DNA from: Mesostigma viride
Lineage: Eukaryota; Streptophyta; Mesostigmatophyceae; Mesostigmatales; Mesostigmataceae
Reading direction: 5' to 3'
Length of the DNA: 64,000 nt
Assembly (NCBI GenBank): GCA_009746045.1
Contig: RPFO01000516.1
Span: 1 to 64,000, forward strand
In this document: piece by piece, positions 1 to 10,700 of the stretch
Position numbering within the stretch: position 1 is the first letter of the stretch
Layout: each line of letters opens with the position of its first letter
Translations under genes and position numbers: made by a program
The notes under the pieces: model-generated
The model's database searches: none
Seen by the model: only the letters and a program-made list of their open reading frames with translations
Told to the model about the DNA's origin: nothing

Positions 1-431
1 CTCCCTCCCTCCCTCCCTCCCTCCCTCCTCCCTCCCTCCCTCCCTCCCTCCCTCCCTCCCTCCCTCCCTCCCTCCCCTCCCTCCCTCCCCCTCCCTCCCT
101 CCCTCCCTCCCTCCTCCCTCCCTCCCTCCCTCCCTCCCTCCCTCCCTCCCTCCCTCCCTCCCTCCCTCCCTCCCTCCCTCCCTCCCTCCCTCCCTCCCTC
201 CCTCCTCCCTCCCTCCCTCCCTCCCTCCTCCCTCCCTCCCTCCCTCCCTCCCTCCTCCCTCCCTCCCTCCCTCCCTCCCTCCCTCCCTCCCTCCCTCCCT
301 CCCTCCCTCCCTCCCTCCCTCCCTCCCTCCCTCCCTCCCTCCCTCCCTCCCTCCCTCCCTCCCTCCCTCCCTCCCTCCCTCCCTCCCTCCCTCCCTCCCT
401 CCCTCCCTCCCTCCCTCCCTCCCTCCATCCA
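1..431. repeat. (CCCT)n microsatellite
   Basis: An uninterrupted pyrimidine tract of CCCT units, with occasional one-base losses of phase, ends in CCATCCATC before unique sequence. The other strand is (GGGA)n, a pure purine tract able to form triplex or G-quadruplex structures. The window starts inside it, so the true length is unknown. Confidence 0.97.
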
Positions 432-646
432 TGATGAAATTTGGTCGGGTAAATTGCAATAGACTCGCCTTTTGATGACGAACACGCCGATCTAATTTTT
501 GGCAGCCATTGCCCAGGATTTCGCAAGTTATCGCCAGCGGCCTGCCCAGCAGATCTCGCTATTTTTCTGCACATTATGGCGGCACCACGCATGTGATCAG
601 TGTGCCTGCGCCCCCTGCCCTCGTCTAGGTGCTATTAAACGTAGCT

Positions 647-1833
647 ATGGAGGTCCCCGCATCGTCTTCAGCTCTTGCCGCCGATTCTATTGATGCCCAG
701 ATTGCTGCAAACAAAATCGCCCACGACATTGTCGTCGCCAAGAACGCCGCTAACAAGCGATCCAAGACTTTGGAAGCAACTCCGATAGCTGCTGAAACCT
801 CCTTGCCGGACGCCATTTCTTCCTCATTCTACATGCCAGGCCAGCGTTTGAGCCTGGCAGACATCGATACCTTACTCGCCTACAATGACGCCGCTGTGAC
901 AAGCGTGCTGAAGCTCCGCAACGACAACGACGCCCCGATTCGCCACCCTAAGAGCGGCCAGGTTATGGAGGCTGCTTCGGATGAATGGCCTCATTGGATG
1001 AGCGCCAGCGTCGGCTTGCCTGTCTTATTTCGTGCTGCCCTGAACTTGTCGAGCTGCCGGCGACGACCATCGCCAGGCCAGCCCCCGCGACCGATGTTAA
1101 CGTGCAGCTGCAGGACGTCGCACAGTCTTTTACGACCGTGCAGGGCGACATTAAGGTCCTGACGGAGGCGTCTGCAGCTGCGACGGCACAATTGCTGGAG
1201 CTGAAGAAAGCCATGGCAGCCCCCGCCAAAACTACCACGTTTGCCGACGTCACCGGCAAGCAGTTGACCACCATCGTTCAACAGGCGGCCAAGTCTGCAG
1301 CTACCGCTGCGGTCACCCAGAATGCAGTGCAGCAACGCCAGCGCAATATGGTAATCAAAGGCTTCCAGACAGGCGCGGCAGCACATGAGACAGCACACTC
1401 ACTTGCCGAGGAGCTGCGCGGCCCAGCGTTTCTGGGGAAGATGCAGCTCCAGAACCGTGTTGTCATTGAACGAGCCATTCGGCTGCCAGGCCCTCCGGGC
1501 CTGGTCGTCGTCACCATGGCCTCCATGCACGACAAACGCCTCGTGCTGGGAGCACGTCGTCTGCTCCAGCCCGGCGACTTCAGCCTCGACGAGGACTACA
1601 CGCCGGCTCAACTGAAGGCGAGGAGCGCGGTGTGGAACAGCACCATCGTCCAGGGGGAGCGGCGTTGCCACCCTCCATCGCCTGACTACGTATGCATTGA
1701 GTCGTCCCCCTCTTCTTCCCCCTCTTTTTCAACCTCCACCGGCGGGCCGCTTCGGCCACTTGCCGCTTTCTCTTGGCCTGTTTTTGCGCGATGTCAACGG
1801 GATTTTCCATGGTGGCTGTACTTTCGCTCGTAA
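647..1833 (+). pseudogene. L1-type ORF1p-like retroelement protein, diverged and frameshifted
   Basis: The reading frame opens at the ATG at 647 and passes into another frame near 1000-1080. The second frame carries an Ala/Gln-rich coiled-coil-like stretch, then RNMVIKGF, which looks like the first strand of the RRM of L1-type ORF1 proteins. It ends with LDEDYTPAQLKARSAVW, matching the C-terminal motif seen in the better copies at 39427, 46280 and 47990. ORF1p of this type is an RNA-binding chaperone that coats retrotransposon RNA. No reverse transcriptase follows. This copy is the most diverged of the family in the window. The family assignment rests on domain order and the C-terminal motif, not on a database match. 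Confidence 0.6.
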
Positions 1834-1978
1834 TTACGGGTGGTGCATTAAGCGCAGGCTTTCGACCTTCCCTTTCAACACCAAACTACTCCATCATCTT
1901 GTGTAAGTTAGGGTCTTAGGGGCAGTGCAGCTTGTCTGGACGATCGATCATGCAGACAAGCACACGTGACCCTGACCG

Positions 1979-2199
1979 AAATGATACCAAAAAAGGACAA
2001 ATGATTACCGATTTTTACCGATGATTACACATGATTACACATGATTACACGTACATGATTACCAAAAAAGGACAAATGATTACCGATTTTTACCGATGAT
2101 TACACATGATTACACATGATTACACGTACATGATTACCAAAAAAGGACAAATGATTACCGATTTTTACCGATGATTACACATGATTACATATGATTACA
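1979..2199. repeat. 75-bp tandem repeat, about three copies
   Basis: The marker ACCAAAAAAGGAC starts at 1986, 2061 and 2136, a constant 75-bp period. Each unit itself contains short ATGATTACAC repeats. The array runs straight into the 152-bp array that starts at 2202. Confidence 0.9.
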
Positions 2200-2201
2200 C
2201 C

Positions 2202-2795
2202 CCCGTATTACATAGGAAGGTGTGACTATGTACTCCACCCTATGTACTCCAAGAGTACATAGGGTGGCACACTATGTACTCCAAGAGTACATAGTCCGGA
2301 GTACATATGATCCGGGATTTCCGAATAGGGGACTGCCGACGCGGTGAGACACGCCCGTATTACATAGGAAGGAGTGACTATGTACTCCACACTATGTTCT
2401 CCAAGAGTACATAGGGTGGCACACTATGTACTCCAAGAGTACATAGTCCGGAGTACATATGATCCGGGATTTCCGAATAGGGGACTGCCGACGCGGTGAG
2501 ACACGCCCGTATTACATAGGAAGGAGTGACTATGTACTCCACACTATGTTCTCCAAGAGTACATAGGGTGGCACACTATGTACTCCAAGAGTACATAGTC
2601 CGGAGTACATATGATCCGGGATTTCCGAATAGGGGACTGCCGACGCGGTGAGACACGCCCGTATTACATAGGAAGGAGTGACTATGTACTCCACACTATG
2701 TACTCCAAGAGTACATAGGGTGGCACACTATGTACTCCAAGAGTACATAGTGTGGAGTACATATGATCCGGGATTTCCGAATAGGGGACTGCCGA
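2202..2795. repeat. 152-bp tandem repeat, four copies, rich in perfect hairpins
   Basis: CCCGTATTACATAGG starts at 2202, 2354, 2506 and 2658, exactly 152 bp apart. Every unit holds two CTATGTACTC-CAA-GAGTACATAG hairpins. In copy 1 the first hairpin extends to 15-bp arms (2235-2267). In copy 4 the second extends to 14-bp arms (2724-2754). A degenerate trace continues to about 2860. No coding potential was seen. Confidence 0.93.
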
Positions 2796-3817
2796 ACTCG
2801 AGGCCCCCAGAGTACTAACTAGGCTGACTATGTACTCGAGTCACGACGCAGTGAGATACGCCAAGCCGCCCGAAGCAGATCTCTGCATGCGCCACGTGTA
2901 ACGAGGGTTCTGCTTGCGAATTCGAATTGCGATGAGCCGTTGCAGACGCGCCGCCTAGATGTTTGAATTTCATCAACGAGCCTTGAACGAGCTGGTAAAG
3001 TTTGCCTGCCCTTGCATCACCTTGCGCTGGCTATGCCGATTGCAGTCCAGCCGACTGATAGTGGTGAAAGAATAAGCGCCCCCCTAAACCCGCATGCTCA
3101 CGATGCTTGAAGAAAAAAAAGCAAAAGGCGCACTAGGATGCATGACAAGCCCTTTTGGAGCCCCAGTTTAGCATGATTCGGTCATCCGTTTCCAGCCATC
3201 GGCAGCGCCAACTCCGATACAGCTTACTATGGCGTAGTCGGTAGCCAGCTACACCGCTTTTCTTGCCTTTGTTACTACATGCAAACTTCAATTCGTTACA
3301 TCGTGCGCCTGCGGCATATTTAAGAAAGCGGCTGCAAGCGCACCTTGCTGAGCCAGGTACACAATGTCTTCAGTCAGCGACCGCGTATGCATGCCACGTT
3401 TAGTCGCATCGAGTCGCGTAGACAATGCGTTCCGGATTAAATTGTTCACCGTTCAATTGCTCAGCGCTGCCTGAATGCAGCGCGCTTTATTACTGATTCT
3501 GTCCTCTTTGCATGCATTGCAGTCGATTGTATGTTATTTTCACGTTGTCCATCTTTCCACTCGCTTTCATTGTTTACCAGATACCAAAAGTCTCCCACGA
3601 GGTAGGCGACACTTCAATCTCGCTTATTTTACACCTGGCACACCTGGGCTTCTCTGTATGTGCCGATGCCCATCGTAAGTTGTTGAACGTTTTTTGCCCT
3701 CCATGGTTGCCAATTTTACTAGGAGTTCTTAGGAGCTCTCTCTCCATTGACTTCTCTGTCTCTTTTGCTTTGGCCATGCCATGTTAGTGTAATGTCTTCC
3801 TTGCTGCCATGCTAGCG
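2796..3817. other. Intergenic, no recognisable feature
   Basis: About 1 kb of mixed composition with only short reading frames that resemble nothing I know. No repeats, RNA genes or protein motifs were seen. Confidence 0.5.
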
Positions 3818-4980
3818 GGCCCACGTGCTTGTTCCTTGTCAAAGTAGGGAGGCTCGCGGGGTGGGTGGCTGGTCATGCTTGTACCTTATCAAGGGAGGGG
3901 CCCACGTAGGGTAGGTGGGTGGGCATGCGTGTACCTTGTCAAGGGAGGGATTCACGTATGGTAGGTGGGTGCACGAGCTTGGTCCTTGTCAAGAGGCACA
4001 TACGTAGGGTAGGTGAGTGCACGTGCTTGTTCCTGGTCAGGGGAGGCATGGATGTGGGGTAGGCATGTGCACGTGCTTATTCCTTGTCAAGGGAGGGACG
4101 CACGTAGTGTAGGTGAGTTCATGTGCTTGTTCCTTGTCAAAGGAGGGGTGCACATAGGGTGGGTGGGTGCACGTGCTCGTTCCTTGTCAAGGGAGGCATG
4201 CATGTGGGGTAGGCATGTGCACGTGCTTGTTTCATGTCAAGGGAGGGATGCAGGTAGGGTAGGTGGGTGGGCTTGCTTGTTCCTTGTCAAGGGAGGGATG
4301 CACGTACGGTAGATGAGTGCACATGCTTGTTCCTTGTCAAAGGAGGGGGGCATGTGGAGTAGGAATGTGCACATGGTTGTTCCATGTCAAGGGAGGGATG
4401 CAGGTAGGGTAGGTGGGTGGGCATGCTTGTACCTTATCAAGGGAGGGGCGGACATAGGGTTGGTGGGTGCACGTGCTTGTTCGATGTCAAAGGAGGGACG
4501 CATGTGGGGTAGGCATGTGCACATGCTTGTTCCATGTCACAGGAGGGATGCACGTAGGGTAGGTGGGTGCACGTGCTTGTTACTGGTCAGGGGAGGCATG
4601 GATGTGGGGTAGGCATGTGCACGTGCCTATTCCTTGTCAAGGGAGGGACGCGCGTAGTGTAGGTGAGTTCATGTGCTTGTTCCTTGTCAAAGGAGGGGTG
4701 CACACAGGGTGGGTGGGTGCACGTGCTCGTTCGATTCTTGTCAAGGGAGGCATGCATGTGGGGTAGGCATGTGCACGTGCTTGTTCCTTGTCAAAGGAGG
4801 GGTGCACATAGGGTAGGTGGGTGCACGTGCCCGTTCGATTCTTGTCAAGGGAGGCATGCATGTGGGGTGGGGCATGTGCACGTGCTTGTTCCTTGTCAAG
4901 GGAGGGACACAACAGGGTATGTGGGTGGTTTTGCTGGTTCCTTGCCATGGGAGGGACGTAATAGGGTAGGTGAGTGCACG
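3818..4980. repeat. 50-bp minisatellite, about 23 copies
   Basis: The unit runs CACGTGCTTGTTCCTTGTC, then a purine-rich AAGGGAGGGATGCACG, then TAGGGTAGGTGGGTG. Most units are 50 bp; some carry a small insertion (CGATT before CTTGTC near 4733 and 4838). The block beginning near 4013 recurs near 4563, giving a higher-order period of 550 bp (11 units). Several reading frames of about 100 residues cross it on both strands, but they only translate the repeat and are not genes. Confidence 0.95.
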
Positions 4981-5747
4981 CATCATTTTTTTCCTTATTC
5001 TCAGCCCATCAACTAGAACTTTCAGCTGCCAGTCCTCACTAGTCTACGACCGTAACTGCATTCGGGTTCATGTTAAATACGTTGCGTTTTTCTTGGACGG
5101 CATGGAAGATGCTGTCATTTTCAAGAGAGGGATGCACGTACGTATCGGTGGTGGTGCACGCATCGTCCCTTTTCTTACTAGTTGCCTGTGTACTAGAAAT
5201 TTCAACTGCTATTCCTCGCTACCGTATGGCCGTAACTGCATTCGGGGCATTTCGCGTTTTCTATGAGTGCGTGACAGTTGCTGTCTTACTTGGACAAAGG
5301 CGGAATGAACTGCAGGCAATCCGGAATGATTAAGACGGGAAGTTGGTCAACTCGCACGAAAAGCGGAGCCGCCATATGGACGGCGGTACCTTTCAAATCA
5401 ACAAGGGCGATTACCCCTGGCCGAGCGGACTTGAGGGTGACAACAGCTTCAAGACGCCACCCTCATCGGCCAGGGTTCTACTGCCGTAACGGCTTAATTT
5501 ATTACCTAAGATGTTCCGTGAACTTCATGTGCGTCATCTCCACGATTTCATCATGAAGCCCACGTTGACAACATCGGATGGAAGTGATTCGTGCAATTGA
5601 TTATTAATGACTTCTTAAACATTTTAATGAAATGCCTAATTCAAAAATGCATATTGAAAAGCACCATATCATGCAAGCCACTCACCATAGCCGGGGTCAA
5701 TGCATTTTAGAATTCGGGGCCATAACCCGGACAGGCTGCGTTGTAGG
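4981..5747. other. Intergenic, no recognisable feature
   Basis: Two weakly related stretches (about 4995-5060 and 5170-5250) share a CTAGAA-TTTCA-CTG-CTCACTA-like text and a following CGTAACTGCATTCGGG, a faint tandem duplication. Nothing coding was recognised. Confidence 0.4.
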
Positions 5748-5760
5748 CATGGGTTACTAT

Positions 5761-7736
5761 TTTTTTTTTTTCCGGTGAAATGGGTGTTAGTTTATTTCCA
5801 TATAACAGTTAAGGTGACCCAGGTATGCCAAAAATAGCCTGAAATGCCTAGTTTTGCCTAAATTGGGGTGCCCGCATTAATAAGGCGCGCCCTGCGACCA
5901 AGGTAGCCATTGTACTGTAGATATATCGTCATCCGGCATACGTGTAAAGACCTGGTTCATGCCCATGAGTGCATGGAAGACTTCCAGGGGGCTGGGGGTG
6001 TCATTGTTAGGGCCCGGGTCCCATACTTTGTGTTGTTCCGTCGCCAGGAGCCAGTAACGACGCATAGCCAGGTTCCAAGAGGAGATAAACCGGCGGACCA
6101 CGGCACCTCTCGTGTACGCGGCACGTAACGTGAATACGGTCTCGTTGCGAACTTGCCATATGGTGTGAAGCATCGTCGTGCGTAGCCATATCCATGCCAT
6201 CTGGTTGGCTGTGAGGCTCGCGTCCCGTAATCCCGTGATGCCGAAAATAACCGTAGATAGTGTGACGGTGGTGGGGGGAGCTGTAATAGCCATCCACTTG
6301 GCCCATATACCCAGCAGCCATTGCCAAACCCCGGCGAGTTGGCAGTCCAGAAATCTGTGCTCAATTGTTTCATCTGGAAAGTTGCATAAGCACGCCGCCG
6401 CGTGGGAGTACCGGTGGTGCAATTGGGAATTGACCCCGATGGCCCGATGCATAAGCAGGTGCTGGACGTCGGTGGCCCGTTTGTCAACCAATGGGTGATC
6501 AACTGCCAAGGTAATGTTCTTGATCCAGGTGTAGCCCGGCCACTCGGGGTGCCAGCGCAGGCGACCCGGGTGCATCCTATGATTTTTATGTAGAAGTAGC
6601 CGGTATCCCCAGTCTGCCGTGTACTCGAAAAGGCACTTCGTCATGGGGGTGCCGCCAGATGTGAGGACCCACCCAAATTCTAGCGGGTCTAGAGCAAGCG
6701 TGTCCAGTCGCCCTTTGCCAACATGTAGCCATGTGGTGTCGCGTATCACTGTGGTGGGGTCCAAGGGTAACATGCACGCCTGTGACAGTGACCACGGGAC
6801 CACTCGAATGCGGTGACATTGAAATGCTGGAATGTAGGCGTACGATGTAATCAATTTGCCGAGAAGTCCTTGACCGTCGGGTGTCTCCTGGAGCAATTGT
6901 ATGGTAACGCCCGTCGACGCGACCGCAACGATGCAGCCCTTATGTATGGGCGTGTCGCGATCCGGGTAATAGCTCACCCATTCCCCGACTTGTAGGGGTT
7001 TGCGTGGGGTTGTCATGAGGGTATGCCATCCTGCGGGAATTGCTTGTAGAAGGTTGTCCCAAGCTGGTCGGCTGGGCATGTTTGCGATCCACGCACTGAT
7101 TTCCGTGTATGTTAGGAGGCGATATCGGTCACCGTCAGCCGCGTATAAATCGATGATTCGCGTAACCGGCGGGTTGGCCGTCAAAAAGCCCTCATATGGG
7201 TTGCGGCCGCTTAAAACACCAAACACATTATGCTCACTATCGCGCAGCAAATCATTGAAATATAATGGTTGGCGTGCCACCTCTTCCCGCGTGGTAGGGT
7301 GAGCAATTCTGTCCGGTTTTAGGTTCTTATAACCTTTCCACATACGTGCCCAGTACCATGATAAGCCTTTATACGAAGTGAGCGCACATGTAAGTATTGC
7401 TGCCCCCAAGTGCCATGATGTACCATTGTTGTGGGTATAGGTTGTGGCGAAAGCTTCTTGTGCCAACATACAACCAGGGTGTGCGTTTACGCCTATGAAA
7501 GCGGTTAGGATCTGTTTGGTGTACACTGACCATAAGCGCCACTCCATATTATGTAAGCCCAAGCCTCCTTGAACCCATGGCATATAGGACATGTCCCGAT
7601 CGATCCATCCCGGCACCGTGTGTGTTATGATACCCTGCTGTTTCCAAACAAAATTGCTGCCGATTCGTTGGATGATCTTGGTGGTGTACTCGTTAGGTGG
7701 GTGACCTTGGCAGTAGTAGAGCACTTTGGGGAATAA
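5761..7736 (-). mobile_element. 5'-truncated L1-type LINE with 13-bp target duplication
   Basis: CATGGGTTACTAT stands at 5748-5760 and again at 7737-7749. Between them lies a minus-strand LINE fragment that begins (plus view) with a T-run, the complement of its poly(A) tail. The conserved 3' end just inside the tail resembles those at 29283 and 36082. A tail next to one duplication and a truncated 5' end next to the other is the usual outcome of target-primed reverse transcription. The target is the GGTAAC-rich array that follows. Confidence 0.9.
5877..7736 (-). pseudogene. LINE ORF2 C-terminal region (after the RT domain), 5'-truncated
   Basis: An open frame of about 620 codons holds the region that follows reverse transcriptase in L1-type ORF2 proteins. 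GGLGLHNMEWRLWS lies near residue 58. Near residues 450-490 a C-x-C...ETIEHRFLDC pattern matches the zinc-knuckle (zf-RVT-like) motif. It aligns along its length with the LINE at 29369-33559. The ATG at 7739 is not native: it lies in the right-hand target duplication, so the frame is open upstream only because the truncated element abuts CATG. Endonuclease and RT are absent, so this copy is dead. The unbroken frame suggests a fairly young insertion. Confidence 0.88.
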
Positions 7737-7749
7737 CATGGGTTACTAT

Positions 7750-8215
7750 TATTACTGGGGCATAACCGGCCCCGTAACCACCGCAGTAGCCAGGGTCAAC
7801 TACTGGGCCGTAACTACCGCAGGTTACGGGACGGTTGACCGGCGGACCCGTAACCAGGCCAGTAGCCAGGCCCGGTTATCAGAACTGGTCCCGTAACCAT
7901 GCCGGTAGCCCATCCCGGTTCTCAGAACTGGTCCCGTAACCATACCAGTTTACCGCCCGGTAACTTCTACTTGGGCCGTAACCATGACCGTAACCCAGAT
8001 AGGTTACGGGCATGGTTACGGCTCCAGTAAAAGTTACCGCCCAGTAAACGTTCCGGTAACTATTACCGCCCGGTAACCATTACCGGCCGGTATTTAGTCT
8101 GTTGCATTCCGGGTTACCGGCCGGTAACCTGGCCGGTAACCTTAAACGTACATGGTTACTGGCCAGTAACCGCCCCGGTAACCTCAACCGGGGCGTTTAC
8201 GCCCCGTAAAATTAA
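7750..8215. repeat. Dense array of GGTAAC/GTTACC dyads
   Basis: I count about 14 GTAAC and 7 GTTAC pentamers in about 470 bp, far above the one or so expected by chance. Many sit in palindromes, including GGTTACCGGCCGGTAACC (8112-8129) and GGTTACTGGCCAGTAACC (8154-8171). Spacing is irregular, so this is not a simple tandem repeat. The LINE at 5761 inserted at its left edge. Function unknown. Confidence 0.8.
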
Positions 8216-8218
8216 CTC

Positions 8219-8575
8219 CTAGTGTGTCTTCTTGCTGACCTCAAGCCCCACTGCACGGGCCTCGATAGCCAGGCAGTCAAGCCATGTCTGCACGTGCCCA
8301 GTGTCCTCGAAGAGGGTGGTGTCGTCTGCGTATATGATGTCTGCCAGCCGAATCTCCGTGTCCGCTCCGCCATGCCAGAATTTGTTAGCAACCTGCACCC
8401 CTGGTTCCCTACCCACGATGTGGGAAAATCGCTTGCGCGCCTGAATCATTACGTATTCGACCACAATAATGAACAGGTAGGGCGACAGCACGCAGCCCTG
8501 CCACACACCCTTCTGTAAAGGGAAATAAGAACATAGCATGTGGGTAGTTCGATTACGCGGCTTCCTCCACCCCAT
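8219..8575 (-). pseudogene. Non-LTR reverse transcriptase fragment
   Basis: This minus-strand frame carries two signature RT blocks: QGCVLSPYLF, which precedes the palm motif in LINE reverse transcriptases, and IIYADDTTLFED with the catalytic YADD pair. It is only about 118 codons long and has neither the fingers region nor the domains after the palm. The block spacing differs from the L1-type LINEs elsewhere here, so it comes from a different LINE clade. It abuts a family A tail at its upstream side. A dead relic. Confidence 0.82.
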
Positions 8576-8822
8576 CCATCATGGAATATGTGCTACATGA
8601 TCTCCCAACGGAGGCATGTTATAATTTAATTTAATTTAATTTTTTTAATGTGGGGAGCATATGTAACACATAGCCCTGAGAAGGGGCATCTATGGGTTTT
8701 TATAATACAATCTGGGCTACAACCTGCAGGTGGAGGATCGATGTAAATTATAACTGTCACCTGCTCGATCGGGGTACAGAATGTGCAACTAGCTACACCA
8801 CCATGATGCATGATGGATCATT
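8576..8822. mobile_element. Two family A 3' ends meeting tail to tail
   Basis: On the plus strand, TATGTGCTACATG, then CTCCCAACGGAG and an AATTT-repeat tail (about 8620-8645) form one family A 3' end. Directly after it the minus-strand complement of another A end follows (GTGGGGAGCATATGTAACACATAGCCC). The same right-hand text recurs at 47530-47640. See the A and B entries for the family definition. Confidence 0.65.
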
Positions 8823-8943
8823 CATAGCCCCACGAGGCAGCCACGAGCCACGAGCCACGAGCCACGAGCCACGAGGTAGCCATGGCTGACGGCGGCGCTA
8901 ATAACTTTGCACGTTTGGGCACCAAATTGGGCAGTGAATATCA

Positions 8944-9058
8944 AGGAGACAACCAGCGCAGGCCAGAAATCGGGAGAATCCGGACCATGGTAGCTCAAGC
9001 CTGCCGTTACCTTGTCCGCGTTTTCGAGTCGTTCAGGATGATGAATATGAATGGACGA
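8944..9058 (+). mobile_element. Short interspersed element (AGGAGACAACC family), 9-bp target duplication
   Basis: TGAATATCA flanks the element at 8935-8943 and 9059-9067. Removing it restores the family A sequence seen in copy 2 near 44030. It starts AGGAGACAACCAGCGCAGG and shares about 110 bp with 24172-24597 and with the reverse complement of 41231-41424. It carries no coding capacity. Small size, target duplications and a constant 5' start suggest a SINE or a severely truncated LINE. Confidence 0.75.
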
Positions 9059-9840
9059 TGAATATCACTAATCGCTTCGTCTTTCTAAGACGCACACGCT
9101 GATATACTTTCCCGAAACTAAAACGCAATATTATGGCGAGCAAACGCACCTCGACGCAGCGCAGCATAGCGGCAGTGCTGAGCCCTGCAGCTGCGCAAGA
9201 AGTTACGCCTAGAGTTCCGCCGCCGGCCCGGCCTGGAATGCAGCAGCACCACTTCCCAAGAGCTAGTTAGTGGTACACATTCTGCCCCTTCTTCGGCCTC
9301 GCCGTCGGCCTCTCCTGAGCCCAATTAAGCGCAGTCGACCCACCGAGCCACCCTTCCAGTTTCAAGATTTCACCATCCGCGAGCCACACTTTTGCAGAAA
9401 GGTCCGAGTGACCAGCTGCACGTCCTGTTTCAATGGGACGTGGGACACGCTTTTGGAATTGTGATACCAACTCCACAGTCGGGAGGGCCGCGCGGCCTTT
9501 GCCTGCCGTCCGGTGGCAGCACGACCGCTGTGGCTGCAAAGCTGCATGCCCACCCTCGCCCGTTACTCAGACTTGCAACAAATCGCCCTCCTCCGACGCT
9601 CTGCCGTCCAGATCTTTTCCCCCACCGCTGTGACCGACACCATCCACGACCTCCTTAAGGACGTCGTCAAGCACCACGTGACCCCCCTCGCTGCAGATGT
9701 GGCAGCGATGGGCAGCACGCTGGCTGCTGAGCTCCCTCACCTTTCCGCCACCGTCACCTCCACCTCCACCCTCCTCGCCTCCACCTCCACTGCTGCCTCC
9801 ACCTCCACGTACCGCCGACATCATGAGCGGCCCAGCTCCA

Positions 9841-10333
9841 GGCCGGGCCCACTTCAAATGTTCCGCCGTCCAAGCCAAGTGTGTGACACTTTTTCGCTAT
9901 TTTCGCAAAAAAAAAAAAAAATTTCGCACGAGTTCGCGTGATTTTCGCGTGATTTTCGCAAAATTTTCACACATTTTCGCACGATTTCGCACGATTTCGC
10001 ACAATTTTGCATGATTTCGCACGATTTCGCATGGATTTCAACCAAGGGTCGTTTTGGGGAGTGACGTTTGACAAAATTTCGCATGAATTCACACACGTTG
10101 TGCACATCAAAATTTTTTACCGTCGACATTTTTCACATGAAATTTCGCACGATTTCAGCAAATTTCGCACAAATTCGCACGATTTCAGCAAATTTCACAC
10201 GATTTCAGCAAATTTCGCACAATTTCGCACGATTTCGCACGACGAATCACTCTGCAGAGTGACGATCGTCGAAAAAGTCAAAAAAACGACAAAAAGTGTC
10301 ACACTTTTCGGAACATTTGAAGTGGGCCCGGCC
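9841..10333. mobile_element. 493-bp terminal-inverted-repeat element filled with TTTCGCACGA repeats
   Basis: The ends are perfect 25-bp inverted repeats (9841-9865 and 10309-10333) beginning GGCCGGGCCCACTTC. TCCA flanks both sides (9837-9840, 10334-10337), and removing the insert rejoins the family A ORF1 (CAGCTCCACGACATCG, as in copy 3). A second inner inverted motif, AAGTGTGTGACACTTTTT, follows each end. The interior is an irregular array of TTTCGCACGA-like units. It encodes no transposase, so it is a non-autonomous DNA transposon of unassigned superfamily. Confidence 0.88.
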
Positions 10334-10700
10334 TCCACGACATCGACAAGCGCCTCCACGACCATATGCACGCCATCGCCATCGCGAGTGCCTGCAAAAC
10401 ACCGCAGGCCTCACCACCCAGGCGGTCAAGGACATCGCCGCCAAGCCAGCTAGCCCTCGCGTTTGCCAGGCAGGCGATGCTCCCCCCCAGACCTGCCCAG
10501 GCGGACATGCTGAAGCACCACACCACCTCGATCACCACACCACCTCCACCACCTGGACACCATCACGGCACAGCTCAAGCAACACACGCGCTGGACTCCG
10601 CGAGGAGGCCGACCTCACGAAGCTCAGCCACAATGTCATATCGTCAATTGAGCACTAATTCGACCAGCCGGCAGGTGAGAACTCGGAGTCTCTTCTCATG

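Larger units (their letters stand above)
8823..10700 (+). mobile_element. Family A ORF1-only retroelement, copy 1 (interrupted)
   Basis: The 5' end is marked by a CACGAGCCACGAG repeat followed by GTAGCCATGGCTG, shared with copy 2 at 43935. An ORF1-like frame starts at the ATG at 9133 (MASKRTSTQRS) but is broken after about 45 codons. Later parts keep HHVTPLAADVAAMGST (about 9673) and, after an insertion, LREEADLTKLSHN (about 10600), which aligns with LREEAEHAKRSLN in copy 2. It is truncated in the RNA-binding domain near 10700. Two other elements interrupt it, at 8944-9058 and 9841-10333. Confidence 0.75.

Noticed and set aside
1979-2795. CRISPR-like array
   Set aside because: The 75-bp and 152-bp units are contiguous tandem repeats without unique spacers, and the window is eukaryotic.
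4013-5016. Overlapping frames of about 100 codons on both strands with Cys/His-rich repeats
   Set aside because: They only translate the 50-bp minisatellite. The period is not a multiple of three and frames exist on both strands.
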